Source: Halocaridina rubra
Taxonomy: Eukaryota; Arthropoda; Malacostraca; Decapoda; Atyidae
Direction of reading: 5' to 3'
Length of the DNA stretch: 64,000 nucleotides
Assembly (NCBI GenBank): GCA_037179515.1
Contig: JAXCGZ010009464.1
Coordinates: forward strand, 37,501-101,500
The notes under the pieces were generated by a model. It was not told the DNA's origin. It did not search any database and saw only the letters and a program-made list of their open reading frames with translations. A program made the translations under genes and the position numbers. Below, in pieces: positions 48,580 through 61,373 of this stretch. Each line of letters starts with the position of its first letter. The stretch's first letter is position 1.

Positions 48580-51201
48580 TTGTGGATACTGGTAATATTA
48601 CAGAATAGGTCCGCAATGTCGTCGTCGTTGAATCAGATTAGAATTGATTGTTTTAATCCATCGAAAATTTCCTTGGAATTATGGCTAAGCCTATTAGAGG
48701 CACATTTTAGTCATTTAAATGTCACTGAGGCTGACGAGAAAAAAAATCTCCTGCTTGTGTCATTGGGTACTGATGTTTTTAGTGTTTTAGGCAATCTTTG
48801 TGCTCCTGATTTGCCCCACACAAAGTCTTATGCAGACTTGGTTCAGTTATTGAAAGGTCATTTTATTGTCAAGCCTTCTTATCACAGAAGTTTGCTAGCC
48901 TTCCAGCAAAGAAAAAAAAGGAAGGATGAGAGTGTAAAAGAATTGTATGCTGATTTAAAGGCTCTAGCAAAGCATTGTAATTTTGGCAACCAATTTGATG
49001 GTAGAGTAAGAGATCAGTTATTTATGGCTGTAGATGCTGAAGTTTATTTTTCAAATATAGTGGCTCTCAACATAGATCTCCAAGCAATGACCTCTCAGGC
49101 TATTTTGGAGAGAATTTGGAACATGGAAAAAGCATTTGTAAGTGAGAAAGATGAGGTTCAGTCACAGGTTCAGGTTGTAAGAAGAAAATATGTAGGTTTA
49201 TCTTGTCAACATTGTGGTTCCTCTCATGACAGCTTTTATTGTAGATTTATTAAGAATTTTTCAACTAAATCAGCTCCATTGTATGATTTACTGAAAAAAG
49301 GTGCCAAGTTTGAATGGACAAAGATTGAACAGAATGCATTTAAATGTCTTAAACAAGATTTTGTAGACTCTAAAGTTTTAGTAAATTTTGATGGGTCATA
49401 TCCCTTGATTGTAGAAGTTGATGCTTCACCTGTTGGTGTAGGATGTGTGTTATTGCAAAAGGTCAATGGAGTAGAAAGACCTATTTATTTTGCAAGTAAG
49501 AAATTGAGTAGTGCTGAGATGAAATATTCACAGTTGGATAAAGAAGGATTGTCTTTGATTTTCGCTGTCAAAAGATTTAGATATTTTCTTTTGGGTAGAA
49601 AATTTATGGCCAGAACGGACCATAAACCACTTTTAGGATTGTTTGGTAAAGATAAGCCAATTCCTCAGAATGCCAATTCTAGGATACAAAGATGGGCTTT
49701 GTTACTTTCTCAATATGACTTTGATCTAGTGCATAAACCTGGAAAGGAAAATGTTATTGCCGATGCACTTAGCCGTCTTCCAGTGGAAGATGAAATTCAG
49801 TCTGGGATTCCTGCTGAGTATGTAAGATTAGTGGAATTGCTTGATTTTGATGAAATTTCTTATAAGGTAATTAGACAATATAATAAGAAAGATAAAGTGA
49901 TGTCTCAGTTAATTAATTGTCTAAGATTTGGTTGGTCTAAAGAAAATAATTTGTTACTCATGGAATATGGTAATGTTAAAGATGAATTGTCTCTTCATAA
50001 TGATGTAGTGTTATACAGGAATCGTATTGTAATACCTGTAGAGTTGAGGTGTAAGATATTGACTCATTTACATAATGGTCATAATGGAATAAATGCCATG
50101 AAAGCAGAGGCTAGGAAATGGGTTTGGTGGCCAAAGATTGACCAAGACCTTGCAGAGATGACAAAGAATTGTAATATTTGTTTTAAGAATTATAAACAAC
50201 CACCAGCTAATACTTTGTCATGGCCTAATACGGGAAAACCATGGTCTAGGGTCCATATGGACTATGCAGGTCCTATTGATGGTAAATATTTTCTAATTGT
50301 CATTGATTCTTATAGTAAGTTCTTAGATATACAGTTCTCTAGTTCTGCAACATCTGGTGTCACTATAAATCACCTAAGGAAAGTATTTTCTAATTTTGGC
50401 TTGCCAGACATGATAGTGTCAGATAATGCTCCTAATTTTGTATCACAGGAAATGAAGGTGTTTTTGCAAAAGAATGGTATAAAACATGTTTGTCCTGCCC
50501 CTTATCATCCAGCCTCTAATGGTCTTGCAGAAAGAGCTGTAAGGACATTTAAGGAGGGTTTAAGGAAATTTAAAGAGGGAGATTATACTACTAGAGTTTG
50601 TCGTTTTCTTTATAACTATAGAAGAACTGTACATTCTGCTACAGGAAAAGCTCCTGCAGAGATTATGTTTAATAGAAATTTCAGAGGTACTGTAGATGTA
50701 AAGCTGAAAGAAAGTAAAGAATGTAATGATAGTTTTTCAAATGAAGAAAACATGTACAAAGTTGATGATGCTGTGTTTGCACGTAACTATGGTAAAGGTC
50801 CACTATGGGTGGAAGGTAGAATTGTAGAAGTATTGGGTTTAAGAAATTATAGAGTGCAAGTACATTGTTCAGGGAATATGATATGGAAAAGACATTCTGA
50901 TCAATTGATGCATAGATATTTTGGAGATTTCAATCAGTCTAATAATGAAATGTTGAATAATGATTATGATAATCCTGTTGTAAGTGAAATTGAAGCTGAT
51001 AATCCTGTTGTAACAAGTGTTCCTAGTGAATTAACAACCAATTCTAATATTATAGAAACAAATGGTGTACTTTCAAGAGATGTTATTAATGTACCTTCAA
51101 GAGATGTAAGTAATAGTGCATGTGATGAGTTACCTATACAGACTCCAGTAGTGAGAAGGTCTCAGAGAAATATCAAGCCCCCTGATCGTCTTAATTTGTA
51201 A
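48580..51201 (+). CDS. Gag-RNase H-integrase fusion polyprotein (RT core and protease deleted), 873 aa
   Basis: Start at 48580, with an alternative in-frame Met at codon 13 (MSSSLNQIRIDCF). Residues about 13-205 are Gag. A zinc-knuckle-like CQHCGSSHDSFYC (209-221, C-x2-C-x3-H-x4-C) runs straight into IKNFSTKSAPLYDLLKK, the RT connection region, so protease and the YxDD palm are missing without loss of frame. RNase H follows with D281, E322 and D347. Integrase has the H2C2 finger ending CNIC, then catalytic D561 (HMDYAGP), D615 (SDNAPNF) and E651 (GLAERAV), with the classic 35-residue D-E spacing. The C-terminus (WVEGRIVEVLGLRNYRVQV) is GPY/F-like, with an RRSQRNIKPPDRLNL tail. Integration function could be intact; reverse transcription would need a helper. 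Confidence 0.93.
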   Translation: MWILVILQNRSAMSSSLNQIRIDCFNPSKISLELWLSLLEAHFSHLNVTEADEKKNLLLVSLGTDVFSVLGNLCAPDLPHTKSYADLVQLLKGHFIVKPSYHRSLLAFQQRKKRKDESVKELYADLKALAKHCNFGNQFDGRVRDQLFMAVDAEVYFSNIVALNIDLQAMTSQAILERIWNMEKAFVSEKDEVQSQVQVVRRKYVGLSCQHCGSSHDSFYCRFIKNFSTKSAPLYDLLKKGAKFEWTKIEQNAFKCLKQDFVDSKVLVNFDGSYPLIVEVDASPVGVGCVLLQKVNGVERPIYFASKKLSSAEMKYSQLDKEGLSLIFAVKRFRYFLLGRKFMARTDHKPLLGLFGKDKPIPQNANSRIQRWALLLSQYDFDLVHKPGKENVIADALSRLPVEDEIQSGIPAEYVRLVELLDFDEISYKVIRQYNKKDKVMSQLINCLRFGWSKENNLLLMEYGNVKDELSLHNDVVLYRNRIVIPVELRCKILTHLHNGHNGINAMKAEARKWVWWPKIDQDLAEMTKNCNICFKNYKQPPANTLSWPNTGKPWSRVHMDYAGPIDGKYFLIVIDSYSKFLDIQFSSSATSGVTINHLRKVFSNFGLPDMIVSDNAPNFVSQEMKVFLQKNGIKHVCPAPYHPASNGLAERAVRTFKEGLRKFKEGDYTTRVCRFLYNYRRTVHSATGKAPAEIMFNRNFRGTVDVKLKESKECNDSFSNEENMYKVDDAVFARNYGKGPLWVEGRIVEVLGLRNYRVQVHCSGNMIWKRHSDQLMHRYFGDFNQSNNEMLNNDYDNPVVSEIEADNPVVTSVPSELTTNSNIIETNGVLSRDVINVPSRDVSNSACDELPIQTPVVRRSQRNIKPPDRLNL

Positions 51202-51292
51202 ATAGTGTTTTGAACTCCTTATATAGAATTTTCATGTGTGCCTTGTTTTAAGAAGTTGATGACTTATTTTTTATATGTGATGTATTGCAAAT

Positions 51293-51307
51293 TCTAGGGG
51301 AAAGGAA
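51293..51307 (+). promoter_or_regulatory. Polypurine tract
   Basis: AGGGGAAAGGAA directly before the 3' LTR, the expected primer site for plus-strand synthesis. Confidence 0.75.
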
Positions 51308-51497
51308 TGTTATGATATAAGTGATCTAATCCTTTATTGATAATAAGGTTATTCCCTTTATCGCACCTCTTTTGTTTTCATTGTACTTCTACCTATTTGG
51401 TTTCTAATGTTTATATTGATTGAGCCAACCGGCACACATCTTGCAACAATAAACTGGAAGCCATGATATACGCTCATTATTAATACAAACCTTTACA
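51308..51497 (+). repeat. 3' LTR of the Ty3/gypsy element, 190 bp
   Basis: No difference from the 5' LTR found on reading; followed by CATTC. Confidence 0.95.
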
Positions 51498-51502
51498 CAT
51501 TC

Positions 51503-52469
51503 AGAACAGCTTCCACTTAACACCTCAGATTTTGTCTTCATTTCTTATTTTCTCGGACATCAACTATGAACCATGGATCCGCAGCATCTGGGCCCATAAC
51601 CTATTGGGTATAATACCCATTTATTCTATAAATACATAGTAATCCAAGAAAGATTAATGAGACGTCCTTCAGCCCTTTTTGTGTACTTTATTCTCAAGAC
51701 GCTGATAAACAACAACAGAAAATGGTATATTCATTGGTACACTCATCTAATTAAAATTATTAGTTTATATTTATTATAATGTGAAAACAATGGCTTCTTA
51801 CAGACAATATCAACAAAAGATTAATATTTTTTTTCTTATAAAGGATGTATAAATAATATATCTTCAACACATATAGCATACTCTTAGGGATATGGAGTAA
51901 ATAATAGTGGAAACTCTCTTTTAGCATCCTATGTCAGTTTAGTGGACTTGTTGCGTATGCCATTATATGTGTGTGGTAGATTAATATCTTCATGGAACCT
52001 TGCCTTCGTAAGTGCTCTACTGAACATCCTTCAGTTGCCCTATAAAAGAGAAATTAGTAATAATCGTAAAGAAAAATAAAAAGCTCTTTAAAAAATGAAA
52101 AATAACAAATGTTATATGAACAACATGAGTTGATTGAAGCACAAAAAATTAATACTTATCAAGTGCAATCTACTATGATGAAAAACCTTTTCAAATATAC
52201 CTTGGCTGATTTTTTCCTAAACCATGAAACAACTCATACGAGCATTCGAAAAAAAAAACTTTCTTATAATGCACTACACTGTCTGAATATATTTAGCTCA
52301 ATATATTTCTTATGTGATTAACATGTCATAATTCTTCTGGAATACTAAATTATAAATAAAAATATGAATGATAGAAAATGGAGCTGAAAATAATCCAAGT
52401 AGCATTGGATTCCAGAAGTGTAACGTGTGGGTAACTACAAGGTTTTAAACTATCACCATGATTAGTAAG
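51503..52469. other. Intergenic stretch, nothing recognised
   Basis: AT-rich; one 70-codon frame at 52109-52321 has no recognisable features. Confidence 0.45.
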
Positions 52470-55400
52470 TTGGCCATGGCACCAGTCGCCCATTGAAAGA
52501 CTACGACTGAAGGTATTAGGATATAACTAGGACTGGTCCAGACAGTTCTGGGTTGAGTCTTCCTTTAGGACGGTGTTTCTTATGCCTACATCTACACCAA
52601 ATATTCTTGCGTATTCCTTATGCATCTCTTGCTATTTAATTACATTTAACAAGTCACAACACTCCCCACATCTGTCTCCTTTTGCTTTCTCTTTTCCTCA
52701 TATTCCTATTATTTATGGCAGGCCTACAGCTTATGGCCCCCAGTATCTGGCATAGAGGGGTGTAAAGAATCTCTGGGGATCTTGTTGACTCCACTATTGG
52801 CTTGAGGGTAGACATGCCTGGTAGTAGTAATGGTTCTGCCCTTAACCTTGCACCTCCCAATAGATCTGCTTCTTTAACTCTTCACTATTCTAGCATTCAT
52901 GGCCTGAACTCTAATCTTTCGTCTGTGGAACAGCACTTGGGTACTTTCCTCTCCACCCTCCTCCTCTTATCTGAAACCTAGCTGTCTCTCCATGCTTCCA
53001 CTGACCATTTCAAATCTCTCACTATAACCTGTATTCTCATTTCCATTCCAAACGTGGAGTCTGTGCCTACTGCAAAACTAACACTTCTATTGCAAGGCTC
53101 ATGGACCTTGAATTTCCTGACTTTGATCTTTTCTGGCTAAAAATCTATCTCTCCACTACCACTATTTTCCTTTGCTTCTGCTATTGTTCTCCAAACTCCA
53201 CCGATTGTATCTTTCTTTGAATCTGTCCTCATGCCATGAGTCCTTGCTATCTTCTCACCCATATGCCGAAGTTCTATATATTGGAGATTTCAATGTGCAC
53301 CAAAGTGAGTGGCTTAATTCTACTCACACTTGCTATTTATATTACTCATGATCTGGAGCAAATTTTCAAACATACTTCTCATGTTCCTGATCGACACGAA
53401 TATGCAGCAAACACCCTTGACCTATTTCTTTCTTCTAACCATTCAAACTACTCTTATTTTGTGCTTTTCCCACTTAGTAAATCTGACCATTCTGTGATCA
53501 CAATCTCTTCTATTTTTGCTCCCCCTCCACCAATCCCTCCTACTCAGCACCGCCTTTGGCACTTTGAGCGCACCCAACGTGAAAATTTGCGTAACTTCCT
53601 CTCTGACTTCCCATGGGATGACTACTGCTTTTGGTCCCGCAACCCTGATCAGGTAGCTCTAAAAGTTACCGAGGTCATGACCTCGGGAATGGAGGCATAC
53701 ATCCATTCTTCTACGAAAACTTTCTCTCCCCCTAAACCTTGGTTTGACCGTGCCTGCTCCATGGTTATGCAGGCCAGGAATCAAGCACACCGATCTTACC
53801 AAGCCTCACCTTCTGGGTTAACTCACTCTGCTTTTATTGTAGCTAAGAATCACTGTACTGCTCAGATTCGAAGGTCTAAGGTTTCCTTTATAAGAAGGAA
53901 AGTTGATGACCTTAACTTCTCTACAACTGAGTTAACTCGCTCTGCTTTTATTGTAGCTAGGAATTGCTGTACTGTTCAGATTCGAAGGTCTAGGGTTTCC
54001 CTTATAAGATGGAAAGTTGATGACCTTATCCTCTCCCACTGACAAATGCTTCTGGTCCTTAGCCAAAACCTCTCCAAATACTTCTGTAACTCAAGCTTTC
54101 CCCCTCTCTTTCATTTTGATGGTTCTATAGTTTTCTCTCCCAGTGATAAAGCCACTCTCTTTGGCTCTCATTTTTCTGCCAACTCTTCTATAAACGATTC
54201 CATCAGACCTGTCCCTCAATTTTTACCCCTCTCTAACCCTATGCTCTCCCTTTCCTTTTTTCACACAAAGTTCATAAGGTTCTTCACTCGCTAAAGATGA
54301 ACAAGGCATCTGGCCCCGATGGTAATCCTGCAAGGTTCCTTAAGGAGATTGCAGATGAACTGTTCCAGTGCTTTGCCGCATTTTTCACCTAATTCTGTCA
54401 ACCTGTATCTATCCTTCATCTTGGAAGCATGCTCTAGTTCAACCTGTTCCTAAGAAGGGTGACCGCTCTATTCCTTCAAACTACCGACCTATTGCCCTAA
54501 CCTCCTTTATTGCTAAAGGTTTCGAATCTTTGTTCAATGCTCACATTTTGAAACGTCTTGAATCTAACTCGCTTATCTCCGATCACCAGTATGGCTTCTG
54601 GAAGGAAGGATCCACTGGTGACCTCCTGTCCTATGTTACACATATATGGTCATCTTCTCTGAGGAACTATGGGGAATCCTTTGTCGTCGCCCTTGATATC
54701 TCTAAGGTTTTTGACAGAGTCTGGCACAAGGCTCTGCTGGCCAAACTCCCTGCCTATGGCTTTAGCCCGTCTCTCTGTTCCTTGATTTCCAGGATTCCTT
54801 TTGACCGTTTTATATCCGTAGCTGTTGATGGTACATCATCTAGCCCTTTCTCTGTTACCAATGGTGTTCCACAGGGCTCTGTTCTTTCACCTAATCTGTT
54901 CCTTCTCTTCATCAATGATCTTCTACAATCCCCATCCTCCTCTCTTCTGCATACCTTTGCTGACGATTCTACCCTTCACTTTTCTAATGCCTTTTCTTCA
55001 CAGCCTTTATCTGCTACTCGTAATCAGTCTCGTATCACTCTTTAGTCTACTCTCAACTCCGATTTGCAGAGGGTATCTGAGTGGGGCACTCGAAATTTAG
55101 TTAAATTCAATGCCTCCAAGACACAGTTTCTGGTTATCCCTTTATATTCTTCTCCTCATGATAACCCTATTGTCTTCAAAACTAACGAAATTTACCCTCT
55201 TAATTCTATCAACATATCAGAAAACCATATAGCCTCCAACTTGTCTTGGAGGAATCACATAATCCAAATTTCTAAATCTTCATCCAAGAAATTAGGGGTT
55301 TTGTTTCGATTTCGTCATTACTTTTCCTCTTTATAGTTACTTAAAATCTATAAAGGTTTTATCCGTCCCTGCTTAAAATACTGCTTACACATCTGGGGTG

Positions 55401-55965
55401 CTTCTTCTTTTACTTATATCCTTAATAGGGTTGACTCTAAGGCAGTCAGACTCATTAATGATCCTTCGCTTACTTCTAATCTGGATTTTCTCTCTCTTCG
55501 CCATAAGGTATCATCCCTTTCTCTATTCTGTTGGTATTACTTCCATTGCTGTTCTGATGAGTTAGCGAGTTGCATTCCTCCCCCACTTTCGAGGCTGCAT
55601 AACACTCGCCAAGCGGCCTCATCTCACAGTACTGTGTGGAGATTTGTAGCTCGCGGATTGGCCGTTGCAGTGACTGCTCCTTCCCATCTACCTCCAGACT
55701 CTGGAACTCTCTTCCTCCTTCTGTCTTTCCTAATTCTTATGACCTATCTTCCTCTAAGGACCTAATCCTCCATATCTCTAGGTCTTCAGTACTTTGACTA
55801 TTTTTTTCTGTCTGGCGTATTCCTTTCTTGTTACATACTTCATCTCTGCCTTGTCCTTAACCTTTTTCATTTCCTTCGTCTTAATGTTTTCTTTGCGCCC
55901 GGGCCTTTATTGCTGAGGGCAGATTTTGCCTGTCCCGGTGTCACACTTATAAAAAAAAAGTAGTC
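52470..55965 (+). mobile_element. Jockey-type LINE, near full length, decayed (copy J2)
   Basis: The 5' leader at 52470-52860 includes the TATGCCTACATC block. The AP-endonuclease C-terminal part is around 53380-53500 (NTLDLFLSSN, SKSDHSVITISS), followed by the linker with WHFERTQRENLRNFL. The RT is at 54290-55340: PKKGDRSIPSNYRPIAL, SDHQYGFWKEGST, VALDISKVFDRVWHK, GVPQGSVLSPNLF and TFADDSTLHF. The C-terminal region continues to about 55760 and the 3' UTR ends GCCTGTCCCGGTGTCACACT plus A9. Stops at 54042, 54294 and 55045 and a frameshift near 54290 make it inactive. A 114 bp in-frame tandem duplication sits at 53817-54044. Confidence 0.92.
53817..54044 (+). repeat. Tandem duplication of a 114 bp (38-codon) segment inside J2
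   Basis: GTTAACTC(A/G)CTCTGCTTTT starts at 53817 and again at 53931. Both copies translate to a (L)T(H/R)SAFIVA(K/R)N...KVDDL peptide. The copies differ at a dozen or so positions. Confidence 0.92.
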
Positions 55966-56452
55966 CTCCTGATCAATGTAGACTAGATGGTGATAAAAGA
56001 TGTGAAAATTCTATATGAATATATTTACAAATAATTGTGATATAACCAAACCTACACTAATAATTTACAGGGAAGATGTATTTCATTTTTTTATCTTTTT
56101 AGAAAATGACTGACATTAGTTAGGGAAGTTCAGTGCTATGCAATTATAATTACAATTGTGAGTTGTATAATTTTTTTTTACCATTTATAGATACTTTAAG
56201 TAACGTCATTCTATTTTTTTTTTTTTGGAGAGTAAGAGAATGAGGATGCTCTTGGAAAATGTACTTTGCAGAAATTTTTTAAGAAAATGTATTGATAATT
56301 GTCAAGTTTAAGACAAGTAGGTAAGCTAATGCTTAAGCAGATACCTGAGCCAGTGAACATAACTCTATACAAAATTATTCCTCTCTGTTTGAATACATGA
56401 TCGAAAAGTACAGCATAAGCCTACCTTAGCAAAACCGGGAAAAATTTCACTG

Positions 56453-56455
<3 letters not shown>
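55966..56455. other. Intergenic stretch, nothing recognised
   Basis: AT-rich with poly(T) runs; no gene seen. Confidence 0.45.

Positions 56456-56525
<70 letters not shown>
56456..56525. repeat. (ATT)n microsatellite
   Basis: About 70 bp of pure ATT. Confidence 0.98.
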
Positions 56526-56526
<1 letters not shown>

Positions 56527-56642
56527 ATCGCTGGTGCTATGACTAACGTTGATTAGGTATGTTTTGGATTAACCATCTTAAACAGATCCCTCCCTTCCTA
56601 ATAAAGATTATACCATATTCTACGAGTTGGTCATTTATTTCT

Positions 56643-57880
<1,238 letters not shown>

Positions 57881-57884
57881 ACCT

Positions 57885-58290
57885 TTGTTTTTAATATACT
57901 AAGAAACAATCTTCCTGATTGCTTGTATAATTTTTCTACAGTAAGCTCAGTTACCGGGTTAACTACCCGTCAAGGGGAAGATTTATTAGTACGAAGGTCT
58001 AAAACTGATATTGGCTCAAGAGATATAAACATTCGTGGACCTCATTTATATAATCAGCTTCCCAGAGAACTAAAAAATGCTGGTTCAGTGTATACTTTTA
58101 AATATAATCTTAAGAAGTTACTCTTAAAGGAAGATTTTACTTGTAAATTTTAATAGTACACCCATCTTTATGATTTGTTTGTTTTAGTATGTCTATATCG
58201 TACACCACAGATGTCTATCTGGAATATATATGCATCTTATTTGAATACCCAATGTACGTTGGAAATAAAGTCTTATTATTATTATTATTG
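57885..58290 (+). mobile_element. LINE 3' end fragment with (ATT)n tail
   Basis: A + frame to 58153 reads TRQGEDLLVRRSKTDIGSRD, RGPHLYNQLPRELKNA and KYNLKKLLLKED, the usual final segment of CR1/jockey-like ORF2 proteins. A 3' UTR with AATAAAGTC and a short (ATT)n tail follows. The family differs from the CR1 copies elsewhere in the window. Confidence 0.65.
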
Positions 58291-58700
58291 TTATTATGTC
58301 TGCTCAAAGTCGTGAATGCTACCTCTTTGCCTTGCTGACCACGTTGGGAGTGTGTAACTGAAAAAAAATTACTCCATATAAATCAGTATTCAGTGACTAT
58401 ATATATCTTATATATCTAGAGACGGATCTTTTATTGTTTCTTATTTTTGCCGCTCCTGGTGTCATAATCATAAAAGAATATATAAAGATAAGTAATCCCA
58501 TTGTTTTGTAGAGTTGTTCATATTTACAAGGCAAATCTCCTAATCTTAACCTAACTTAAGCCACTCATTTATGGTGTGTTTGACTGTACACGGGGTTCCA
58601 GTATTTTCTTATCTTTATGAGACACCTAAAAACTATAAATAAATAAGAAATAGAATAATAACTCAGTTGATTTAGTTGCTTATCCAAATATGTGGAAATA
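58291..58700. other. Intergenic stretch
   Basis: About 58440-58490 (GCTCCTGGTGTCATAATCAT) resembles only the 3' end of the short LINE-derived element; otherwise nothing recognised. Confidence 0.4.
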
Positions 58701-60140
58701 ATTGGTGTTTAAAAGATTTCATCTGTTTTTCGAAGGAAAGCAAGTTATAAGAATTAGGAAAAACAGAAGGGGGAAGAGTCCAGAGTCTGGAAGTAGATGG
58801 GAAGAAGCAATTGCTGCACAGACCAATCCGCGAGCTACAAATCTCCACACAGTACTTGTGAGACAAGGCCGCTTGGTGAGTGTTACGCAGTCTCGGCAGT
58901 GAAAGAGGGATGCAACTCGCCAACTAATCAGAGCAGTGATGGAAGTAGTAGCGATAGAAGAGAGATAGGAATGAGACCTTACGGCGAAGAGAAAGAGAAT
59001 CCAGATTAAAAGTAAGAGAAGGGTCAGTAATGAGTCTGACTTCCTGAGATCCAAGCTTATCAAGGAGATAAGTGTATGAAGAAGCACCCCAGATGTGCAA
59101 GCAGTATTCTAAGAAGGCTTGGATAAGATTTTAAGTAACTGTAAAGGGGAAAAGTAATGATGAAAACGAAATAGAACCCACAATTTCTTTTGGATGCAGA
59201 TTTAGAAATTAGGATTATTTGATTCCTCCAAGACAAGTTAAAGGCTATCTGGATTCCTAATATTTTAATAGAATTGAGGGGATAAATGTCGTTAATTTCG
59301 AAGACAGTAGGGCTATCCGGTAAACATAAATAGATAGCCAGAAACTGTCTTTTGGAGGCATTAACTTTAACGAAATTTTGGGTGCCCCACTCAGATACCC
59401 TCTGCAAATCGGAGTTGAGAGTAGAAAAAAGGAGTGATATGAGACTCATTACGAGTAGCAGATGAAGGTTGTAAAGAAAAGGCAGAGAAAGGAGGATGGA
59501 GACTTAAGAAGATCGTTGATGAAGAGAAGGAACAGAGTTGGTGAAAGAAAAGAGCCCTGTGGAACATGACTGGTAACAGGGAATGGGCTAGATGTTGCAC
59601 CATCAACAACCACAGAAAGAAAACTGGAAATCAAAGAACAGAGAGAAGGGGTAAGCCATAAGCAGGGAGTTTGGCCAACAGAGCCTTGTACCAGACTGTC
59701 AAAAGCCTTAGAGATATCAAGGGGAACGACAAAGGATTCCCCATAGTTCCTCAGAGAAGATAACCGTACATGATTGAGATAGGACTGGAAGTTACTAGTT
59801 GATATTGCCATGCGGAAGCCGTACTGGTGATTGGAGATAAGTGAGTTAGATTCAAGAAGTTTGAAGAAGTGAGAATATAGGAAAGTTTTGAAACCTTGAG
59901 CGATAGATGAAGTTTGGGGAATAGGTTGTTAATTTGAAAGAATAGAGCGGTCACCCTTCTTAGGTACAGGTTGCACTAGAGCATACTTCCAAGATGAAGG
60001 ATAGGTACTGGTCATAAGGCGAAAAAGGCGCAACACACGGGAGCCAGTTCATCTGCAAACTCCTTAAGGAACCTTGCAGGGACACCCTTGGGACCAGATG
60101 CTTTGTTCGTCTTTAGAGAGCGAAGAACCTTATGAATTCA
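58701..60140 (-). mobile_element. Jockey-type LINE, truncated and decayed (copy J3)
   Basis: Minus-strand pieces in shifting frames cover the RT and C-terminal region of the J2 family: SLRNYGESFVVPLDISKAF (near 59740), VPQGSFLSPTLFLLFINDLL (near 59550), LQRVSEWGTQNFVKVNAS (near 59390), and SSRLWTLPPSVFPNSYNLLS (near 58760). The 5' side ends near 60140 and the poly(A) end is missing. Confidence 0.88.
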
Positions 60141-60429
60141 TCCCTGTCTGATGCACTCTCTCTTCTCTGCAGTGAAGCTGAGAAGAGATAGGAGTGAGTG
60201 GAGATATATTGTAAATAGGTGATGTGGGCCAAAGAGATATCTTGCACCTGCTTAATGCTGTAGATACGAATGTTTGAGCGTGGGAGTAACTACTTATGGC
60301 TGTTGGGCCTCACAGCAGAAGAACTTTTTCCACTTACCCTGTGGGTGAGCCAAATAGTGTGGTAGGGAGGGAATTATGATAACCATTTATCCCAGATGAG
60401 CTAAACGAGGCTATCTAATGAATTGGCTT
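60141..60429. other. Unclassified stretch
   Basis: Possibly a diverged continuation of J3; no clear frame. Confidence 0.3.
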
Positions 60430-60660
60430 CTTTGACTTGACCACCCTAATTGGTAGTGGGGGTTTGGTCATTGTATATGCATGATCTGGTTATGCGTCGT
60501 GGGCTCCCTTTTCTAAAAAGAGCTGTGACAGTACCTCCTTTTCGAAGTACTTTGGTTTTGGCCCTTTCTAACCTCAGACTGTAGCGGGTTTTGAACCAAC
60601 GACCTGATGAATCATAGTCGTGTATGATACCACTTGACCAAAGCAACCACATTGATATTG
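60430..60660 (-). mobile_element. tRNA-derived SINE (minus)
   Basis: Minus strand carries TTTGGTCAAGTGGTATC (A-box-like) and CGTTGGTTCAAAACCCGC (B-box-like), then a CTACAGTCTGAGGTTAGAAA body also seen in the SINE at 31334-31537. Confidence 0.7.
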
Positions 60661-61257
60661 TATATGAATACAGAATATATATTTTTACTAGAATGTTTTA
60701 GTCTTTTACAGCTCGGTGTTAAGTTACATTTGTTGTGTATATAAAGTATGATATATCAATGCTTACTATTTTGTGTATAATTATATATATATTTGTTGGT
60801 ACATTATGAATCTTCAGTCGACTGTATAGAGAACTTTTCTTAATGTCAAACCTCTACATATAGCTTTGGTATATAGATGGATGGATTTTCCAATTTCAGC
60901 CAGTTAACATATGTTCTATTGAAATGCATTAATAAGCAAAACTAGTTTTAACATATAATGGCTGGTATTTTTTTTTTTGCCTCATATCAGCCTTACAAAG
61001 TCACATCAGAAATTAATAACTAATTGAAATTGTGAGTAAAACTCCTTCTAGATAACAATTGGTACTGTTGTTCCACAACTCGAACTGTGTGTTAATAGGA
61101 GCAGAATCATGGTAGAGAGCAAGTCTTATAATTAGAGGAAAAATAGATATTTAAATCTGAATGCTCTTTTATGAATATTATCAACCCATTATTACTGTCA
61201 CCCTTTTTGGAGCCATTTTGTGGAGTTAACAATTTAATATTATATTAATAATTGCAG
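60661..61257 (+). other. Upstream region of the Derlin-like gene
   Basis: AT-rich, no repeat family recognised; either promoter or the end of a 5' UTR intron, since the exon at 61258 is preceded by an acceptor-like ATAATTGCAG. Confidence 0.4.
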
Positions 61258-61373
61258 AGACTGTCACCCTAACCACCGATATGGCGCACCTGACATTCCA
61301 ACAAGAATATATGCGAATGGCCCCTGTGACCCGGGCATATACAACAGCTTGTGTAATAACTACACTCTTGGTG
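61258..61373 (+). CDS. DERL2: Derlin-2-like protein, first coding exon only
   Basis: The ATG at 61281 opens 31 codons, ending phase 0 at the donor GTG|GTATGTT. The peptide (MAHLTFQQEYMRMAPVTR, then AYTTACVITTLLV) matches the conserved Derlin N-terminus: QxEY, a PPV/APV-TRAYTTACV core and entry into the first membrane segment. Derlins are rhomboid-like pseudoproteases in the ER membrane that move misfolded proteins to the cytosol for ER-associated degradation, with VCP/p97. The bases 61258-61280 would be the end of the 5' UTR after an intron. The remaining exons lie right of 64000, beyond an intron that contains RTE-3. Derlin-2 fits better than Derlin-1 by this N-terminus, but Derlin-3 cannot be excluded. 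Confidence 0.85.

Larger units (their letters stand above)
48058..51497 (+). mobile_element. Complete Ty3/gypsy LTR element with internal deletion
   Basis: A 3440 bp unit with two identical 190 bp LTRs, a CATTC target duplication, a candidate primer-binding site, a purine tract and one uninterrupted 873-codon ORF. The ORF lacks protease and the RT catalytic domain. Identical LTRs imply recent insertion. Autonomous relatives would have to supply protease and RT. Confidence 0.95.

Noticed and set aside
48058..51497. Endogenous retrovirus with envelope
   Set aside because: No third ORF or envelope-like region exists; the element is a plain Ty3/gypsy retrotransposon derivative.
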